A stretch of DNA of 64,000 nucleotides from Rhodococcus sp. 06-235-1A (GCF_002258785.1 NZ_NOYI01000012.1:124001-188000), one strand, 5' to 3'. Shown: positions 51,901 through 60,768, counted from the first letter of the stretch. The notes: a model not told the origin generated them from the sequence alone. Program-made: numbers and translations.

Positions 51901-51964
51901 CGACGATGACCAGACGACGCGGCTCGGCGGAGCTGTCCCCCGTGCCGTTCTTACGTGCTGCCAC
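48956..51964 (-). CDS. topA: DNA topoisomerase I
   Basis: A 1002-residue type IA topoisomerase relaxing negative supercoils. GTG start. TOPRIM: VESPTKAKKI (Glu22) and DPDREGEA (Asp109, Asp111). Catalytic Tyr336 lies in NGYITYMRTDST. The C-terminal part is the actinobacterial type with repeated DPISEKPMVIKDGRFGPYVTDGETNASL-like domains (GRFGPYV/GRYGPYLKKG occurs four to five times) in place of zinc ribbons. The last 75 residues are Lys/Ala/Pro runs (AAKKAPAKKA repeats), and a second such run lies near residues 770-790; in mycobacteria this tail contacts RNA polymerase and DNA. Confidence 0.97.
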   Translation of the reverse strand: MAARKNGTGDSSAEPRRLVIVESPTKAKKIAPYLGSNYVVEASVGHIRDLPRGAADVPAKYKGEPWARLGVDVDHDFEALYVVSPEKKGKVAELKSLLKDADELYLATDPDREGEAIAWHLLETLNPKVPVRRMVFHEITKPAILAAAADTRDLDQDLVDAQETRRILDRLYGYEVSPVLWKKVMPKLSAGRVQSVATRIIVQRERERMAFRSAEYWDISATLDAGAEASPRSFGARLVNVDGNRVAAGRDFGADGKLKTESVTVLDEPRARRLAEALEGVDLTVASAEDKPYTRKPYPPFMTSTLQQEAGRKLRFSSERTMRVAQRLYENGYITYMRTDSTSLSASAVSAARAQATELYGPEYVHPTPRQYTRKVKNAQEAHEAIRPAGDVFQTPGQLHSALQTDEFRLYELIWQRTVASQMADLRGTTLTLRITGTAGTGEECTFSASGRTITFAGFLKAYVESVDDEAGGQTDDAESRLPALKAGQAVTATKLDPDGHTTNPPARFTEASLIKTLEELGIGRPSTYSSIIKTILDRGYVYKRGSALVPSWVAFSVIALLEAHFGRLVDFDFTAGMEDDLDAIAGGRERRGDWLQNFYFGGETGAEGSVARSGGLKKMVGQNLEEIDARTINSIRLFDDSEGREIHVRVGRYGPYLERMVKSDDDPDGDPISQRANLPDDLPPDELTIDFAEKLFATPQEGRKLGVDPLTGHDIVAKEGRFGPYVTEILPEPEPEPTPPQPDIVPIPSGNDGDGGGGVKTAVKKAAAKKAPAKKAAAKKATGPKPRTGSLLKSMDLATITLEDALKLLSLPRIVGVDPESKEEITAQNGRYGPYLKKGTDSRSLADEDQMFTVSLEEALKIYAEPKRRGRQGEAKPPLRELGVDPISEKPMVIKDGRFGPYVTDGETNASLRKDDEVESITDDRASELLADRRARGPVKKKAPAKKAAAKKAPAKKAAAKKAPAKKAAAKKTATKTAATKTTAAKKAPVKKAPAKKTESE

Positions 51965-51995
51965 CTTGCTGCCGAACCTTCCCTAGTGCGTTTTC

Positions 51996-52013
51996 ACAGG
52001 CACATTTGCCTGT
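51996..52013. promoter_or_regulatory. Leader hairpin upstream of topA
   Basis: ACAGGCA (51996-52002) and TGCCTGT (52007-52013) form a perfect 7-bp stem with a CATT loop, 32 bp before the topA start. It is too weak for a terminator; it may affect translation or message stability. Confidence 0.35.
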
Positions 52014-52073
52014 CCCACTACTAACAGACTGACATACGTCGACCAAATACTCGCAGATCAGTCACATATCGGC

Positions 52074-52661
52074 CTACTCCGCGTGCGGCCAAATGGTACG
52101 TGCGTCCACGTTCCGTGGAGCCTCACCGACGTTCTCGGTGAGGCGCAACAGCCGTCGTCGACCGGTGATTCTCAGTCCCGGATTGGAGCCGCGAGTGCCG
52201 ATCAGCGTCGGAGCGATGCCCGCGCGCATCAAGGACTGGGCAAGGACGGAATGGGTGTCCGGTGCGTGCGGATCGAGTCCGAGCAGGTACCGCTCGCCCT
52301 CCGCCTCCGGACGACCCGACGCGAGCACCCAGGCACGCAGTTCTCGTGATCCGGGTATCCACCCGGGAGGTACGGCTTTGACTGCGCCCTTGGTCCACAG
52401 AGATGCCAATGCGGACAGTTCGGGGACCGACGCGGTACGTACCAGGGGCCGGTCTTCCTCCGACCGACCCAATTCCGCGGCCAGACCACACTGCTCGATC
52501 AACTCTGCAATGGCATCGGCCCGCCACTGCGCGTCGACGACGACGGAAATGCGGGCCGAGCCCGAGGAGGTGACGACGTGGCCGGTGGCGGCCAGCAGCC
52601 CACTGAGATCGGTCACCGCGGGCGGTAACGATTCGGCGGAGAAGAAGGACAGCTGGTTCAC
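52074..52661 (-). CDS. Conserved hypothetical protein (topA-csp interval)
   Basis: A 195-residue protein starting MNQLSFFSAESLPPAVTDLSGLLAATGHVV, then VVDAQWRADAIAELIEQCGLAAEL, LRAWVLASGRPEAEGERYLLGLDPHAPDTHSVLAQSLMRAGI and a basic GLRITGRRRLLRLTENVG. No membrane helix or signal peptide. Position between topA and the cold-shock gene matches the mycobacterial Rv3647c hypothetical, to which it is probably orthologous. Function unknown. Confidence 0.75.
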   Translation of the reverse strand: MNQLSFFSAESLPPAVTDLSGLLAATGHVVTSSGSARISVVVDAQWRADAIAELIEQCGLAAELGRSEEDRPLVRTASVPELSALASLWTKGAVKAVPPGWIPGSRELRAWVLASGRPEAEGERYLLGLDPHAPDTHSVLAQSLMRAGIAPTLIGTRGSNPGLRITGRRRLLRLTENVGEAPRNVDARTIWPHAE

Positions 52662-52728
52662 AGCATGGACATTAGGACATCCGCGCCTGCGCTCACGGCT
52701 TTCGACGCTCCCGGGTGGTTTGCAAACG

Positions 52729-52785
52729 CGTCATCCCCCTCCGTGATCGACTCGTATAGGGAGCCGATCGAGAAGGGGGATGACG
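52729..52785. terminator. Long imperfect hairpin downstream of the cold-shock gene
   Basis: CGTCATCCCCCT (52729-52740) pairs with AGGGGGATGACG (52774-52785) exactly, and an inner stem (GATCGACTC with GAGCCGATC) continues it around a seven-base loop, giving about 25 pairs. On the minus strand it follows the csp stop by 25 bp and precedes the hypothetical gene, as a terminator or stabiliser would. Confidence 0.65.
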
Positions 52786-52810
52786 TATCTCGACTCGGAT
52801 GAGAAGAGAT

Positions 52811-53014
52811 TCAGACTGCGCGAACGCCCGTTGCCTGAGGGCCCTTGGTGCCCTGGCCGACCTCGAACTCCACGCGCTGATTCTCTTCGAGGGTGCGGAA
52901 TCCGCTGCCCTGAATCTCGGAGTAGTGGACGAAAACGTCAGCGGAGCCGTCTTCTGGTGCGATGAATCCAAAGCCCTTTTCGGCGTTGAACCACTTCACA
53001 GTTCCCTGTGCCAT
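52811..53014 (-). CDS. cspA: Cold-shock protein (CspA family)
   Basis: A 67-residue cold-shock-domain RNA/DNA chaperone. [23 protein letters not shown] is RNP1 and [11 protein letters not shown] is RNP2; [26 protein letters not shown] completes the OB fold. GAAGGA lies 6 bases before the ATG. It has the long leader typical of cold-induced genes (see the next entry). The frame is open far upstream but without homology. Confidence 0.95.
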   Translation of the reverse strand: MAQGTVKWFNAEKGFGFIAPEDGSADVFVHYSEIQGSGFRTLEENQRVEFEVGQGTKGPQATGVRAV

Positions 53015-53414
53015 GCTTTTCCTTCTCTTTCTAACACCGGATTCGATGGAGCGCACTTTCGATCCATCGGGCCGGTTCCGACCGCTGCACTTGTACGAAT
53101 CCCCCTCAGGATTCCCCCTGATGGACGAGCTCTCCCAGTACCGCGCCCGCAACATGAGATCCTGCGAAGCGTAGAACGAACACAGAAGCTGCGACCGGGT
53201 CAAGTGAACCATGAACTCCGCATTCGCAACAGTCGAAAACCGACCCTTTTCGAACAATTTGCCCTTGTTGTGGAAACGCACAACACGGGACGGATGAATT
53301 GCGGCTCCCACCAGGGCGCGGAGGAGCCGACGATGGCCCGCGATAGCATGGGGATCCCAGGTCGCGAAGAGCCCGACGGCGCTTGTAGATCGAACGAATG
53401 CATGGAGACCGGCA
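53015..53414. promoter_or_regulatory. Intergenic region with the csp leader
   Basis: A 400-bp gap between divergent genes. Next to csp are two small dyads able to fold in its 5' leader: CGATGGA (53044-53050) with TCCATCG (53063-53069), and GAATCC (53097-53102) with GGATTC (53109-53114). Leader folding regulates CspA messages in other bacteria. I see no small ORF with homology; the last 100 bp should carry the helicase promoter. Confidence 0.45.
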
Positions 53415-55784
53415 GTGAGCGAGAAGCATCCGCTGGGCGGTGCGGATGACGCGAGCTACGGGCAGCGATTGTTGGATCGGGTGCTGGCGGGTTCGCCAAC
53501 GAACGAGAGCCCGCTGACCCACGTCGCCGAGCTGCCGGCACGGGTCTCGCAGTTCGCCTCCTGGCCGTCGTGGGTGGGCCCGGAAGTGGTGCAGGTGATC
53601 ACCTCTCGTGGGATCGCACAACCGTGGACCCATCAGGCGCGTGCGGCAACACTCGCCGCCGAGGGCAATCACGTGGTGCTCTCGACGAGCACCGCGTCCG
53701 GCAAATCGTTGGCGTATCAACTTCCCATTCTGACGACCCTGTCCGCCGATGCTCGGGCCACGGCGTTGTACCTGGCTCCCACCAAGGCCCTCGGCGCCGA
53801 TCAGCTACGCACCACCATCTCGATCACCGACGAGTTGCGGGAACTGTCAGGCGAACTCGCAGAAGTGTTTCCGAGTGCCTACGACGGCGACACTCCGATC
53901 GAGATCCGCCAGTGGGCCCGCACCAATGCGCGGTGGATCTTCACCAATCCCGACATGCTGCACCTGGGCATCCTCGGTTCGCACGAGCGGTGGTCTCGGT
54001 TCCTGCGCAATCTTCGCTACGTGGTGGTCGACGAATGTCACTACTACCGAGGCGTTTTCGGATCGAATGTCGCGTTGGTGCTCCGCAGGCTGCGGCGCCT
54101 CTGCGCACGGTACGGCGCGTCCCCGGTGTTCGTTCTCGCCAGCGCCACCACGTCCGAGCCTGGACGAGCGGCGAGCCGCCTCGTCGGAGCACCGTGCAAA
54201 GAGGTCACCGAGGACGGCTCCCCGCACGGAGCCCGCACCGTCGCACTGTGGGAACCTCCGCTGCTGAAAGAGATCACCGGCGAAAACGGTGCTCCGGTAA
54301 GGAAATCCGCCGGCGCGGAGGCGTCGCGCATCATGGCGGACCTGTTGGTCGAGGGTGCCCGGACGCTGGCATTCGTACGCTCCAGGCGCGGAGCCGAGGT
54401 CACCGCGCTCGGCGCCCAGAGAATTCTCGCCGACGTCGATCCGCAATTGGTGCGACGCGTCGCCGCCTATCGCGCAGGGTATTTGGCGGAGGACCGACGA
54501 AAACTGGAATCAGATCTGTCCGACGGCACGTTGTTGGGAGTGGCCACCACCAATGCGCTCGAACTCGGTGTGGACATCGCCGGTTTGGACGCGGTGATCG
54601 TCGCCGGCTTCCCCGGCACGGTCGCATCGTTCTGGCAGCAGGGCGGGCGAGCCGGACGACGCGGCGAGGGCTCACTGTTGGTGCTCGTGGCGCGCGACGA
54701 TCCCCTCGACACATATCTGGTGCATCACCCGGCGGCCCTGTTGGACAAGCCCGTCGAGGCCACCGTCACCGACCCCACCAATCCCTACATTCTCGCTCCA
54801 CAATTACTTTGCGCTGCAGTCGAACTGCCGATCACCCTGACCGAGGCCGAGGAACTGAGCGCGGAATCGGTACTCGAGGAACTCGAGCTGAAGGGCTACG
54901 TGCGCAAGCGCCCGCACGGGTGGTTCATCACCCCCGAGGGGCAGCAGTTGTCGCCGCACGGTGCGGTGAACATTCGCGGCGGCACAGGTGTGCAGGTGGC
55001 GATCGTCGACGGCGAGTCCGGCCGCATGCTGGGCACAGTCGACGGCGGCAGAGCGCCCGCCACCGCTCACCCCGGTGCCGTCCACATCCATCAGGGTGAA
55101 TCGTTCGTGGTCGACGAACTCGACCTGGATGCCGGGCTCGCGCTGGTGCACGCCGAACAGCCCGAGTGGAACACCTCGGCCCGCGAGATCACCGACATCT
55201 CGATCACCGCCGTGCACGAATCCGTCGACTACGGCGAAGTACGCGTCGCACTGGTGCAGGTGAACGTCACCCACCAGGTGGTCGGATATCTGCGACGCCT
55301 CCTCTCCGGCGAGGTACTCGATTCCATAGAGCTCGACATGCCCGCGCAGACCCTCGACACCCGAGCCGTCATGTACACCATCACCCCGGAGTTGTTGGAG
55401 CACAGCGGGGTTCCGTACGAACGATTCCCCGGGTCTCTACACGCGGCCGAGCACGCCGCCATCGGGTTGCTGCCCCTGGTCGCAACGTGCGATCGATGGG
55501 ACATCGGCGGAGTATCGACGGCACTGCACCCCGACACCGGCCTGCCTACCGTTTTCGTTTACGACGGATACGACGGCGGAGCGGGCTTCGCAGATCGCGG
55601 CCACGTAGCCATTGCCGATTGGCTCGCCGCTACCAAGGACGCCATCGCCTCCTGCGAGTGCCAGACCGGATGCCCATCCTGTGTGCAATCACCCAAATGC
55701 GGAAACGGCAACGATCCACTGGACAAAGACGGTGCCGTTCGAGTGCTGACGGCGGTACTCGCGGCCGTCACTCGGGAAGGGTGA
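53415..55784 (+). CDS. DEAD/DEAH-box helicase with C-terminal Zn-cysteine domain (MrfA/Rv3649-like)
   Basis: A 789-residue superfamily 2 helicase. Motif I is [13 protein letters not shown], Ia [27 protein letters not shown] (DECH), [51 protein letters not shown], all intact. After residue 460 comes a region with a DUF1998-type domain ending [15 protein letters not shown] and [18 protein letters not shown], four cysteines likely binding zinc. GTG 53415 is the only early start. Relatives unwind DNA 3'-5' in mitomycin repair. Position matches the mycobacterial locus. Confidence 0.9.
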   Translation: MSEKHPLGGADDASYGQRLLDRVLAGSPTNESPLTHVAELPARVSQFASWPSWVGPEVVQVITSRGIAQPWTHQARAATLAAEGNHVVLSTSTASGKSLAYQLPILTTLSADARATALYLAPTKALGADQLRTTISITDELRELSGELAEVFPSAYDGDTPIEIRQWARTNARWIFTNPDMLHLGILGSHERWSRFLRNLRYVVVDECHYYRGVFGSNVALVLRRLRRLCARYGASPVFVLASATTSEPGRAASRLVGAPCKEVTEDGSPHGARTVALWEPPLLKEITGENGAPVRKSAGAEASRIMADLLVEGARTLAFVRSRRGAEVTALGAQRILADVDPQLVRRVAAYRAGYLAEDRRKLESDLSDGTLLGVATTNALELGVDIAGLDAVIVAGFPGTVASFWQQGGRAGRRGEGSLLVLVARDDPLDTYLVHHPAALLDKPVEATVTDPTNPYILAPQLLCAAVELPITLTEAEELSAESVLEELELKGYVRKRPHGWFITPEGQQLSPHGAVNIRGGTGVQVAIVDGESGRMLGTVDGGRAPATAHPGAVHIHQGESFVVDELDLDAGLALVHAEQPEWNTSAREITDISITAVHESVDYGEVRVALVQVNVTHQVVGYLRRLLSGEVLDSIELDMPAQTLDTRAVMYTITPELLEHSGVPYERFPGSLHAAEHAAIGLLPLVATCDRWDIGGVSTALHPDTGLPTVFVYDGYDGGAGFADRGHVAIADWLAATKDAIASCECQTGCPSCVQSPKCGNGNDPLDKDGAVRVLTAVLAAVTREG

Positions 55785-55822
55785 CGCGGCTTGGGGTCCT
55801 GAGCGCTGGGGTCTGGGTGCGG

Positions 55823-55880
55823 GGTTCGCCGCGTCCGAGGTTCGCCGCGTCCAAGGTTCGCCGCGTCCGAGGTTCGCCGC
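55823..55880. repeat. 16-bp tandem repeat
   Basis: Three copies of GGTTCGCCGCGTCCGA (one with an A for G) at 55823, 55839 and 55855, then GGTTCGCCGC at 55871-55880, which runs into the dispersed repeat. No coding frame justifies it. Confidence 0.85.
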
Positions 55881-55969
55881 AAACGCGCGCGCACTCGCTG
55901 AACGCGCGCAAAGTTGCGGCCAGAACGGAGCAATTCCGCGCGCCCCTGGCGAACGCGCGTGCATTTGCG
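55879..55969. repeat. Dispersed palindrome-ended repeat, copy 1
   Basis: About 91 bp beginning GCAAACGCGCGCGC and ending in a degraded inverse (GTGCATTTGCG). The interior CTCGCTGAACGCGCGC and AGAACGGAGCAATTCC match copy 2 at 60642 base for base in most positions. It lies just downstream of the helicase. Confidence 0.7.
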
Positions 55970-56155
55970 AGAGGTCTGGACGCGACCCGCGCTGTCGCCC
56001 GCACCCGGCGACATGCGGAGCCCTGTCGAATCTCCAGCACAATGCCGACTCGACTGTGATCGACCGCAAATGTGGGCAACTCTGACGGTGTGTCAGTTCT
56101 GAGACTGTTCCAATTTCGATGATTCGAGAAGCCACAGGACTGGTGGAGGTCCGAT

Positions 56156-56674
56156 ATGACTGTGACCGTTCGAGAGACTGTTCCGGCCATCGTCGAGAAG
56201 GTGGGATGCCACTACATCCCGCCGCACGATTACGAGGTCGGTCGCGAACAAATTCGTGAGTTCGCTCGTTCGGTCCACGACGACCACCCTGCCCATCGCC
56301 TGGAAACAGCGGCGGCTGGGCTGGGCTATTCCACGTTGATCGCCCCGGTCACCTTCGTCAGCGTCATCGGCACGCGACTGTTGCCGGAGTTGTTCGCGCA
56401 CTTGCTGATCGGCTATTCCGTCAGCGACGTCCTGCACACCGATCAACAAATCCTCCTCCGACGACCGTTGCGGGTCGGCGACCGAGTGAGCTCCGATCTG
56501 TGTCTCGAATCGTTCCGCCAGTCCGCGGGAAGTGACGTGATGGTCACCAGCAATACCGTCACCGACAAAGAAGGCATCGAAGTCATCACCTGCAGAACGA
56601 CATTCGTGGCCCGGACGGGTGGATACACCGACCCCGCGATAGCCACCGCACTGCGCAATCTGATGCGTAGCTGA
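56156..56674 (+). CDS. MaoC-like (hot-dog) dehydratase subunit, FAS1-like
   Basis: A 172-residue hot-dog protein of the UPF0336/HadA-HadC kind, which forms part of a (3R)-hydroxyacyl-ACP or -CoA dehydratase. GCHYIPPHDYEVGREQIREFARSVHDDHPAHR is the N-terminal region, then APVTFVSVIGTRLLPELF, and VLHTDQQILLRRPLRVGDRVSSDLCLES, where the conserved strands lie. The catalytic MaoC Asp-His motif is not evident, so this is the non-catalytic partner type. Downstream the GntR gene is convergent. In HadAB-like systems a partner is needed; none is adjacent. Confidence 0.78.
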   Translation: MTVTVRETVPAIVEKVGCHYIPPHDYEVGREQIREFARSVHDDHPAHRLETAAAGLGYSTLIAPVTFVSVIGTRLLPELFAHLLIGYSVSDVLHTDQQILLRRPLRVGDRVSSDLCLESFRQSAGSDVMVTSNTVTDKEGIEVITCRTTFVARTGGYTDPAIATALRNLMRS

Positions 56675-56694
56675 CACTCGTCACTGCCGGCGTG

Positions 56695-57471
56695 TCACGA
56701 CGGGTCCGCCCTGTTGTCAATGGACAGGGCCGCAGCGGACGACCGGATGTGTTCTTCGGCCGACTTCATTGCCAGGTCTGCATCGCCTGCTTCGACGGCG
56801 GCCAGAATCTGCCGATGTTCGGCTTTCAAGGTGTCGGCCAGCGAGTCCCAATCCTCGATCTCCAACAGCGCGGCGAGGATGGGCGCACGCATCGATTCGC
56901 GGATGGCCGCGGTGAGCGACGCAACGAAGTCGTTACCCGAGGCCTCGGCCAAGGCGATGTGAAAGTTCGTGTCGGCGTCGTTGAAGACCTCCCGGGTGAC
57001 ACCCCGGGCTTCCATGATCTCCACGGCATCCCTGGCCTGGGCGAGCTTGTCCTGATCGGGAGCCACTGCGGCGAGGTGAACGCTGGCCCGTTCGAGCGCC
57101 ACTCGCGTGCTGATCAAGTCGTCGATCCGAAAGTTGGCCAGCGCCACGTGCAGGCGAAGGAGACGTGTGAGGGCGGGCCGCGGCAGAGCCGCCACGAAGG
57201 TGCCTGCTCCGGGACCCGAACCCGGCGACGACCGGAGAATTCCACTGCTCTCCAGGACACGTACTGCCTCACGGACCCCGGCCCGGCTCACGTCGAGCTG
57301 AGCTGCGAACTCCCGCTCGGGCGGCAGCGGATCCCCGACGCGGAGATCACCTGCCATGATGCGCTCCTCGATTGCGTCGATCACCAGCTCGTGCGCGCGG
57401 GCGCGCCGGACCGGCTTCCACGAAAGCGGTTCGTTCTGCGCCCGTTCAGCGTCGTCAGCCATATCGGTCAT
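56695..57471 (-). CDS. FadR-subfamily GntR regulator of lactate genes (LldR-like)
   Basis: About 258 residues. The winged helix is LVIDAIEERIMAGDLRVGDPLPPEREFAAQLDVSRAGVREAVRVLESSGILRSSPGSG; the FCD all-helical effector domain follows (RLLRLHVALANFRIDDLISTRVALERASVHLAA, DTNFHIALAEASGN with metal-binding Asp/His). Divergent from lctP and lldD, it most likely represses them until L-lactate binds. The start at 57471 or an ATG three codons in cannot be separated. A symmetrical GGTC-A-GACC site lies in the divergent space. Confidence 0.87.
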   Translation of the reverse strand: MTDMADDAERAQNEPLSWKPVRRARAHELVIDAIEERIMAGDLRVGDPLPPEREFAAQLDVSRAGVREAVRVLESSGILRSSPGSGPGAGTFVAALPRPALTRLLRLHVALANFRIDDLISTRVALERASVHLAAVAPDQDKLAQARDAVEIMEARGVTREVFNDADTNFHIALAEASGNDFVASLTAAIRESMRAPILAALLEIEDWDSLADTLKAEHRQILAAVEAGDADLAMKSAEEHIRSSAAALSIDNRADPS

Positions 57472-57538
57472 CCAACCAGAAGAAGGTCTGTGGCCTCAGC
57501 CTCTTGACCCCGTCGAGTGTGATCCATACCATTCTCCA

Positions 57539-57553
57539 TGTGGTCAGACCTCA
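57539..57553. promoter_or_regulatory. LldR-like operator
   Basis: GGTC (57542-57545), A, GACC (57547-57550) is a perfect dyad, extended outwards by matching TG/CA with one mismatch. The GTC-N-GAC core fits the FadR-type GntR consensus. It is 34 bp upstream of the permease start and 68 bp from the regulator. Confidence 0.55.
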
Positions 57554-57583
57554 CACACCTTGAAGGTCTCGAATGGAGTAGCT

Positions 57584-59269
57584 GTGTACACACCCGATCT
57601 CGCACCGCTCGCGGGCAGCATGGGATTGTCCGCAGCGGTGGCTTGCCTGCCGCTGTTGACGGTCTTCGTCACGCTCGGCCTTCTTGGATGGAAAGCCCAC
57701 TTCGCCGGCCTGGCCGGGCTCGTCGTCGCGCTTGCAGTGGCGGTTCTGGCCTACGACATGCCGGTGAACCTGGCCGGGTTGTCGGCCACTCAGGGCTTCG
57801 CCTTCGGGTTGTTCCCGATCGTGTGGATCGTGATCTGTGCGATCTGGTTGTACGAGTTGACGGTGACGAGCGGACGTTTCGACGACCTGCGCCGCATCAT
57901 CGACGCCATCTCCGACGATCCGCGCATCCAGGCCATCATCATCGCGTTCGGCTTCGGCGGGCTACTCGAAGCCCTCGCCGGATTCGGTGCTCCGGTCGCC
58001 ATCACCGGTGTCATGCTGCTGGCCATCGGTTTCGCTCCGATGCGCGCAGCCGTCGTCGTATTGCTCGCCAACACCGCGCCGGTTGCCTTCGGTGCCATCG
58101 GCATTCCGATCCTCACCGCTGGGAACCTGACGGGCATCGACTACCACGAGATCGGCGCGTACGTGGGCCACCAGACCCCGTTCATCGCCCTGTTCGTACC
58201 GCTGTTCATCGCGTTCTTGACCGATGGTCGACGCGGCGTCGCCCAGACATGGCCGGTTGCCCTGGCCGTCGGCGTCGTGTTCGCCGTCGCGCAGTGGGTC
58301 AGCGCAACCTGGATCTCGGTCGAGCTGACCGACATCATCGCCTCGCTGGCGGGCATCGCCGCAGCAGTCGTCGTTCTGCGGTTCTGGAAGCCGACCGGAT
58401 CCGACGCCGCCCGCGAACGCATCCTCCTGGCCCGAGATGCCGACCTCGATTCGGGGAGTTCCGGCACTGCCCCGATCACGCCTGCACCGGTCGCCACCCG
58501 CACCATCGAGGCCGCGCCGCTGACGAAGCAACGAGTGTGGCTCGCACTGTTCCCCTACCTTCTCGTCATCGCGGTGTTCTCGGTGGCCAAGCTGTGGTCG
58601 CCGGTCACCGGGTTCCTCGCCTCGACCGACATCGCCGTGCCGTGGCCCGGTCTCGACGGCAACATCCTCACCGCCGCCGGTTCCCCCGCCACCACCACCA
58701 TCTACAAGTTCACCTGGCTGTCGACGCCGGGAACACTGCTGCTGATCTGCGGTGTCATCGTCGCCGCCGTCTACCGCGTCAGTGCTCCCGACGCCGCCCG
58801 ACTGTTCGGAAGCACGCTGGTCAAACTCCGATTCTCTGCACTCACGGTGGGCGCGGTGCTGGCGCTCGCCTACGTGATGAACCAGTCGGGGCAGACCATC
58901 ACCATCGGTACCTGGATTGCCGGCACCGGCGCATTCTTCGCCTACCTCTCCCCGATTCTCGGGTGGCTGGGAACCGCGGTCACCGGTTCGGACACCAGCG
59001 CGAACGCCTTGTTCGCGACGCTGCAGCAGACTGCGGCGATCAACGCCGGCATCGACCCCACCCTGCTGGTTGCCGCCAACACCTCGGGTGGTGTGGTGGG
59101 AAAGATGATCAGCCCGCAGAATCTCGCCATCGCCGCGACCGCGGTGGGGTTGGTCGGGAGAGAGTCCGAGATTTTCCGAAAAGTCATCGGGTGGAGCCTC
59201 GGCCTGCTGCTTGCCATCTGCCTTTTGGTCGGACTCCAGAGTTCGGTACTGGCCTGGATGCTCCCCTGA
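57584..59269 (+). CDS. lctP: L-lactate permease (LctP family)
   Basis: A 561-residue membrane protein with about 13 hydrophobic helices. AFGFGGLLEALAGFGAPVAITGVMLLAIGFAPMRAAVVVLLANTAPVAFGAIGIPILTAG is the signature of LctP/GlcA lactate permeases; the C-terminal segment GSDTSANALFATLQQTAA and AANTSGGVVGKMISPQNLAIAATAVGL is also diagnostic. GTG 57584 has GGAG 5 bases upstream; earlier codons are antisense to the regulator. It brings lactate (or glycolate) in with protons for LldD, encoded next. Confidence 0.93.
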   Translation: MYTPDLAPLAGSMGLSAAVACLPLLTVFVTLGLLGWKAHFAGLAGLVVALAVAVLAYDMPVNLAGLSATQGFAFGLFPIVWIVICAIWLYELTVTSGRFDDLRRIIDAISDDPRIQAIIIAFGFGGLLEALAGFGAPVAITGVMLLAIGFAPMRAAVVVLLANTAPVAFGAIGIPILTAGNLTGIDYHEIGAYVGHQTPFIALFVPLFIAFLTDGRRGVAQTWPVALAVGVVFAVAQWVSATWISVELTDIIASLAGIAAAVVVLRFWKPTGSDAARERILLARDADLDSGSSGTAPITPAPVATRTIEAAPLTKQRVWLALFPYLLVIAVFSVAKLWSPVTGFLASTDIAVPWPGLDGNILTAAGSPATTTIYKFTWLSTPGTLLLICGVIVAAVYRVSAPDAARLFGSTLVKLRFSALTVGAVLALAYVMNQSGQTITIGTWIAGTGAFFAYLSPILGWLGTAVTGSDTSANALFATLQQTAAINAGIDPTLLVAANTSGGVVGKMISPQNLAIAATAVGLVGRESEIFRKVIGWSLGLLLAICLLVGLQSSVLAWMLP

Positions 59270-59320
59270 CCCGTCGTCCCCACCACTCGCCGTAATACTG
59301 CACAGAATCGAGACAATGAC

Positions 59321-60583
59321 ATGCCCATCACCCGGCAGATGCCCAAAGCTACCGACCTGCGCGAGGTCCTCTCGTTCAAGAAACCCGATCTGAACCTGCG
59401 TCGACGACGCCTGAACGCCGCACTCACCATCGACGATCTCCGCACCATCGCCCGTCGACGCACCCCGCGCGCGGCATTCGACTACACCGACGGTGCCGCC
59501 GACGCCGAGATCTCGCTCTCGCGGGCTCGTCAGGCCTTCCGCGACGTCGAATTCCATCCCTCGATCCTGCGGGACGTCTCCCACGTCGACACCTCGACGA
59601 CGGTGTTCGGTGGGCCCTCCGCGCTCCCGTTCGGCATCGCACCGACGGGCTTCACTCGACTCATGCAGACCGAGGGCGAATACGCCGGTTCTGCCGCAGC
59701 CGGAGCTGCGGGAATTCCGTTCTGCCTCTCGACTCTGGGCACCACGTCGATCGAGGACGTCAAGGCCACCAATCCGACTGGGCGAAACTGGTTCCAGCTC
59801 TACGTCATGCGAGACCGCGACATCTCGTTCGGTCTGGTCGAACGCGCCGCGAAGGCAGGCTTCGACACCCTCCTGTTCACGGTCGACACACCGGTTGCCG
59901 GCTCACGCCTGCGCGACAAGCGCAACGGATTCTCCATCCCACCGCAGTTGACCGCGTCGACGATCGCCAACGCCATTCCTCGTCCGTGGTGGTGGTGGGA
60001 CTTCCTCACCACTGCCAAGCTCGAGTTCGCGTCGCTGTCTTCTACCGGCGGCACGGTCGGAGAGCTACTCAATTCAGCGATGGATCCGTCCATCTCGTTC
60101 GAGGATCTCGACGTCATCCGCGACATCTGGCCCGGCAAGCTCGTCGTCAAAGGTGTTCAGTCGGTGGCAGATTCGGCCCGTCTCGCCGAACTGGGAGTCG
60201 ACGGGATAATCCTGTCGAACCACGGAGGCCGGCAACTCGATCGCGCTCCCGTTCCCTTCCACCTATTGCCGCAGGTCGTGAGCGAAGTGGGATCCGACTT
60301 CGAGGTAGCCGTCGACACCGGCATCATGCACGGTGCCGATATCGTCGCCTCCATCGCGATGGGGGCGTCGTTCACCCTCGTCGGCCGGGCGTATCTCTAC
60401 GGCCTGATGGCAGGCGGCCGCCAGGGCGTCGATCGCATGATCGAGATCCTGCGTGAGGAAATCGTGCGCACCATGCAACTGCTGCAAGTCAATTCACTCG
60501 CCGAGCTCACCCCGGAGCACGTCACCCAACTCACTCGGTTTGCCCCGCTGCAGGCCGGTGCGCGCACCGTCACGTCGAGCTGA
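59321..60583 (+). CDS. lldD: L-lactate dehydrogenase (FMN, quinone-dependent)
   Basis: A 420-residue member of the alpha-hydroxyacid oxidase family, oxidising L-lactate to pyruvate with electrons to the quinone pool. [35 protein letters not shown] (FMN lysine), and [14 protein letters not shown] with catalytic His301, are in order. The extra WWWWDFLT loop near residue 224 may be the membrane contact. It follows lctP by 51 bp. No ribosome site stronger than AGAC is seen. A glycolate or mandelate oxidase cannot be wholly excluded, but lctP argues for lactate. Confidence 0.92.
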   Translation: MPITRQMPKATDLREVLSFKKPDLNLRRRRLNAALTIDDLRTIARRRTPRAAFDYTDGAADAEISLSRARQAFRDVEFHPSILRDVSHVDTSTTVFGGPSALPFGIAPTGFTRLMQTEGEYAGSAAAGAAGIPFCLSTLGTTSIEDVKATNPTGRNWFQLYVMRDRDISFGLVERAAKAGFDTLLFTVDTPVAGSRLRDKRNGFSIPPQLTASTIANAIPRPWWWWDFLTTAKLEFASLSSTGGTVGELLNSAMDPSISFEDLDVIRDIWPGKLVVKGVQSVADSARLAELGVDGIILSNHGGRQLDRAPVPFHLLPQVVSEVGSDFEVAVDTGIMHGADIVASIAMGASFTLVGRAYLYGLMAGGRQGVDRMIEILREEIVRTMQLLQVNSLAELTPEHVTQLTRFAPLQAGARTVTSS

Positions 60584-60641
60584 CCGCTGCAGACGGACCG
60601 CTGCGCCCCGTCGAGGCCGGGGTTCGGGGCCGGCGTTCGGG

Positions 60642-60733
60642 GCAAACGCGCGCGCATTCGCTGAACGCGCGCGAAATCGCCGGCTCGAACGGGGCGATTC
60701 CTCTCGCATCTGACAAACGCGCGCGCGTTTGCG
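60642..60733. repeat. Dispersed palindrome-ended repeat, copy 2
   Basis: About 92 bp bounded by exact inverse ends GCAAACGCGCGC and GCGCGCGTTTGC. The interior includes TTCGCTGAACGCGCGC and GAACGGGGCGATTCC, closely matching copy 1 at 55879. It occupies most of the 185-bp gap between the lldD stop and the convergent pilus operon. Confidence 0.75.
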
Positions 60734-60768
60734 GATTCGGGCGGGCCGGCGGGCGCACCCAACCGGCT

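Larger units (their letters stand above)
55785..56155. other. 371-bp intergenic region with repeats
   Basis: Between helicase and dehydratase. It contains 3.6 copies of a 16-bp direct repeat (55823-55880), a dispersed palindrome-ended repeat (55879-55969), then about 180 bp of lower GC that should hold the dehydratase promoter. GGAGG precedes the next ATG by 7 bases. No RNA gene seen. Confidence 0.6.

Noticed and set aside
55823..55880. Possible CRISPR array
   Set aside because: Repeats are 16 bp and directly adjacent with no spacers, and there are no cas genes.
57962..59584. 540-codon minus-strand open frame with Gly/Asp runs
   Set aside because: It is antisense to lctP and lldD, both with intact signature motifs.
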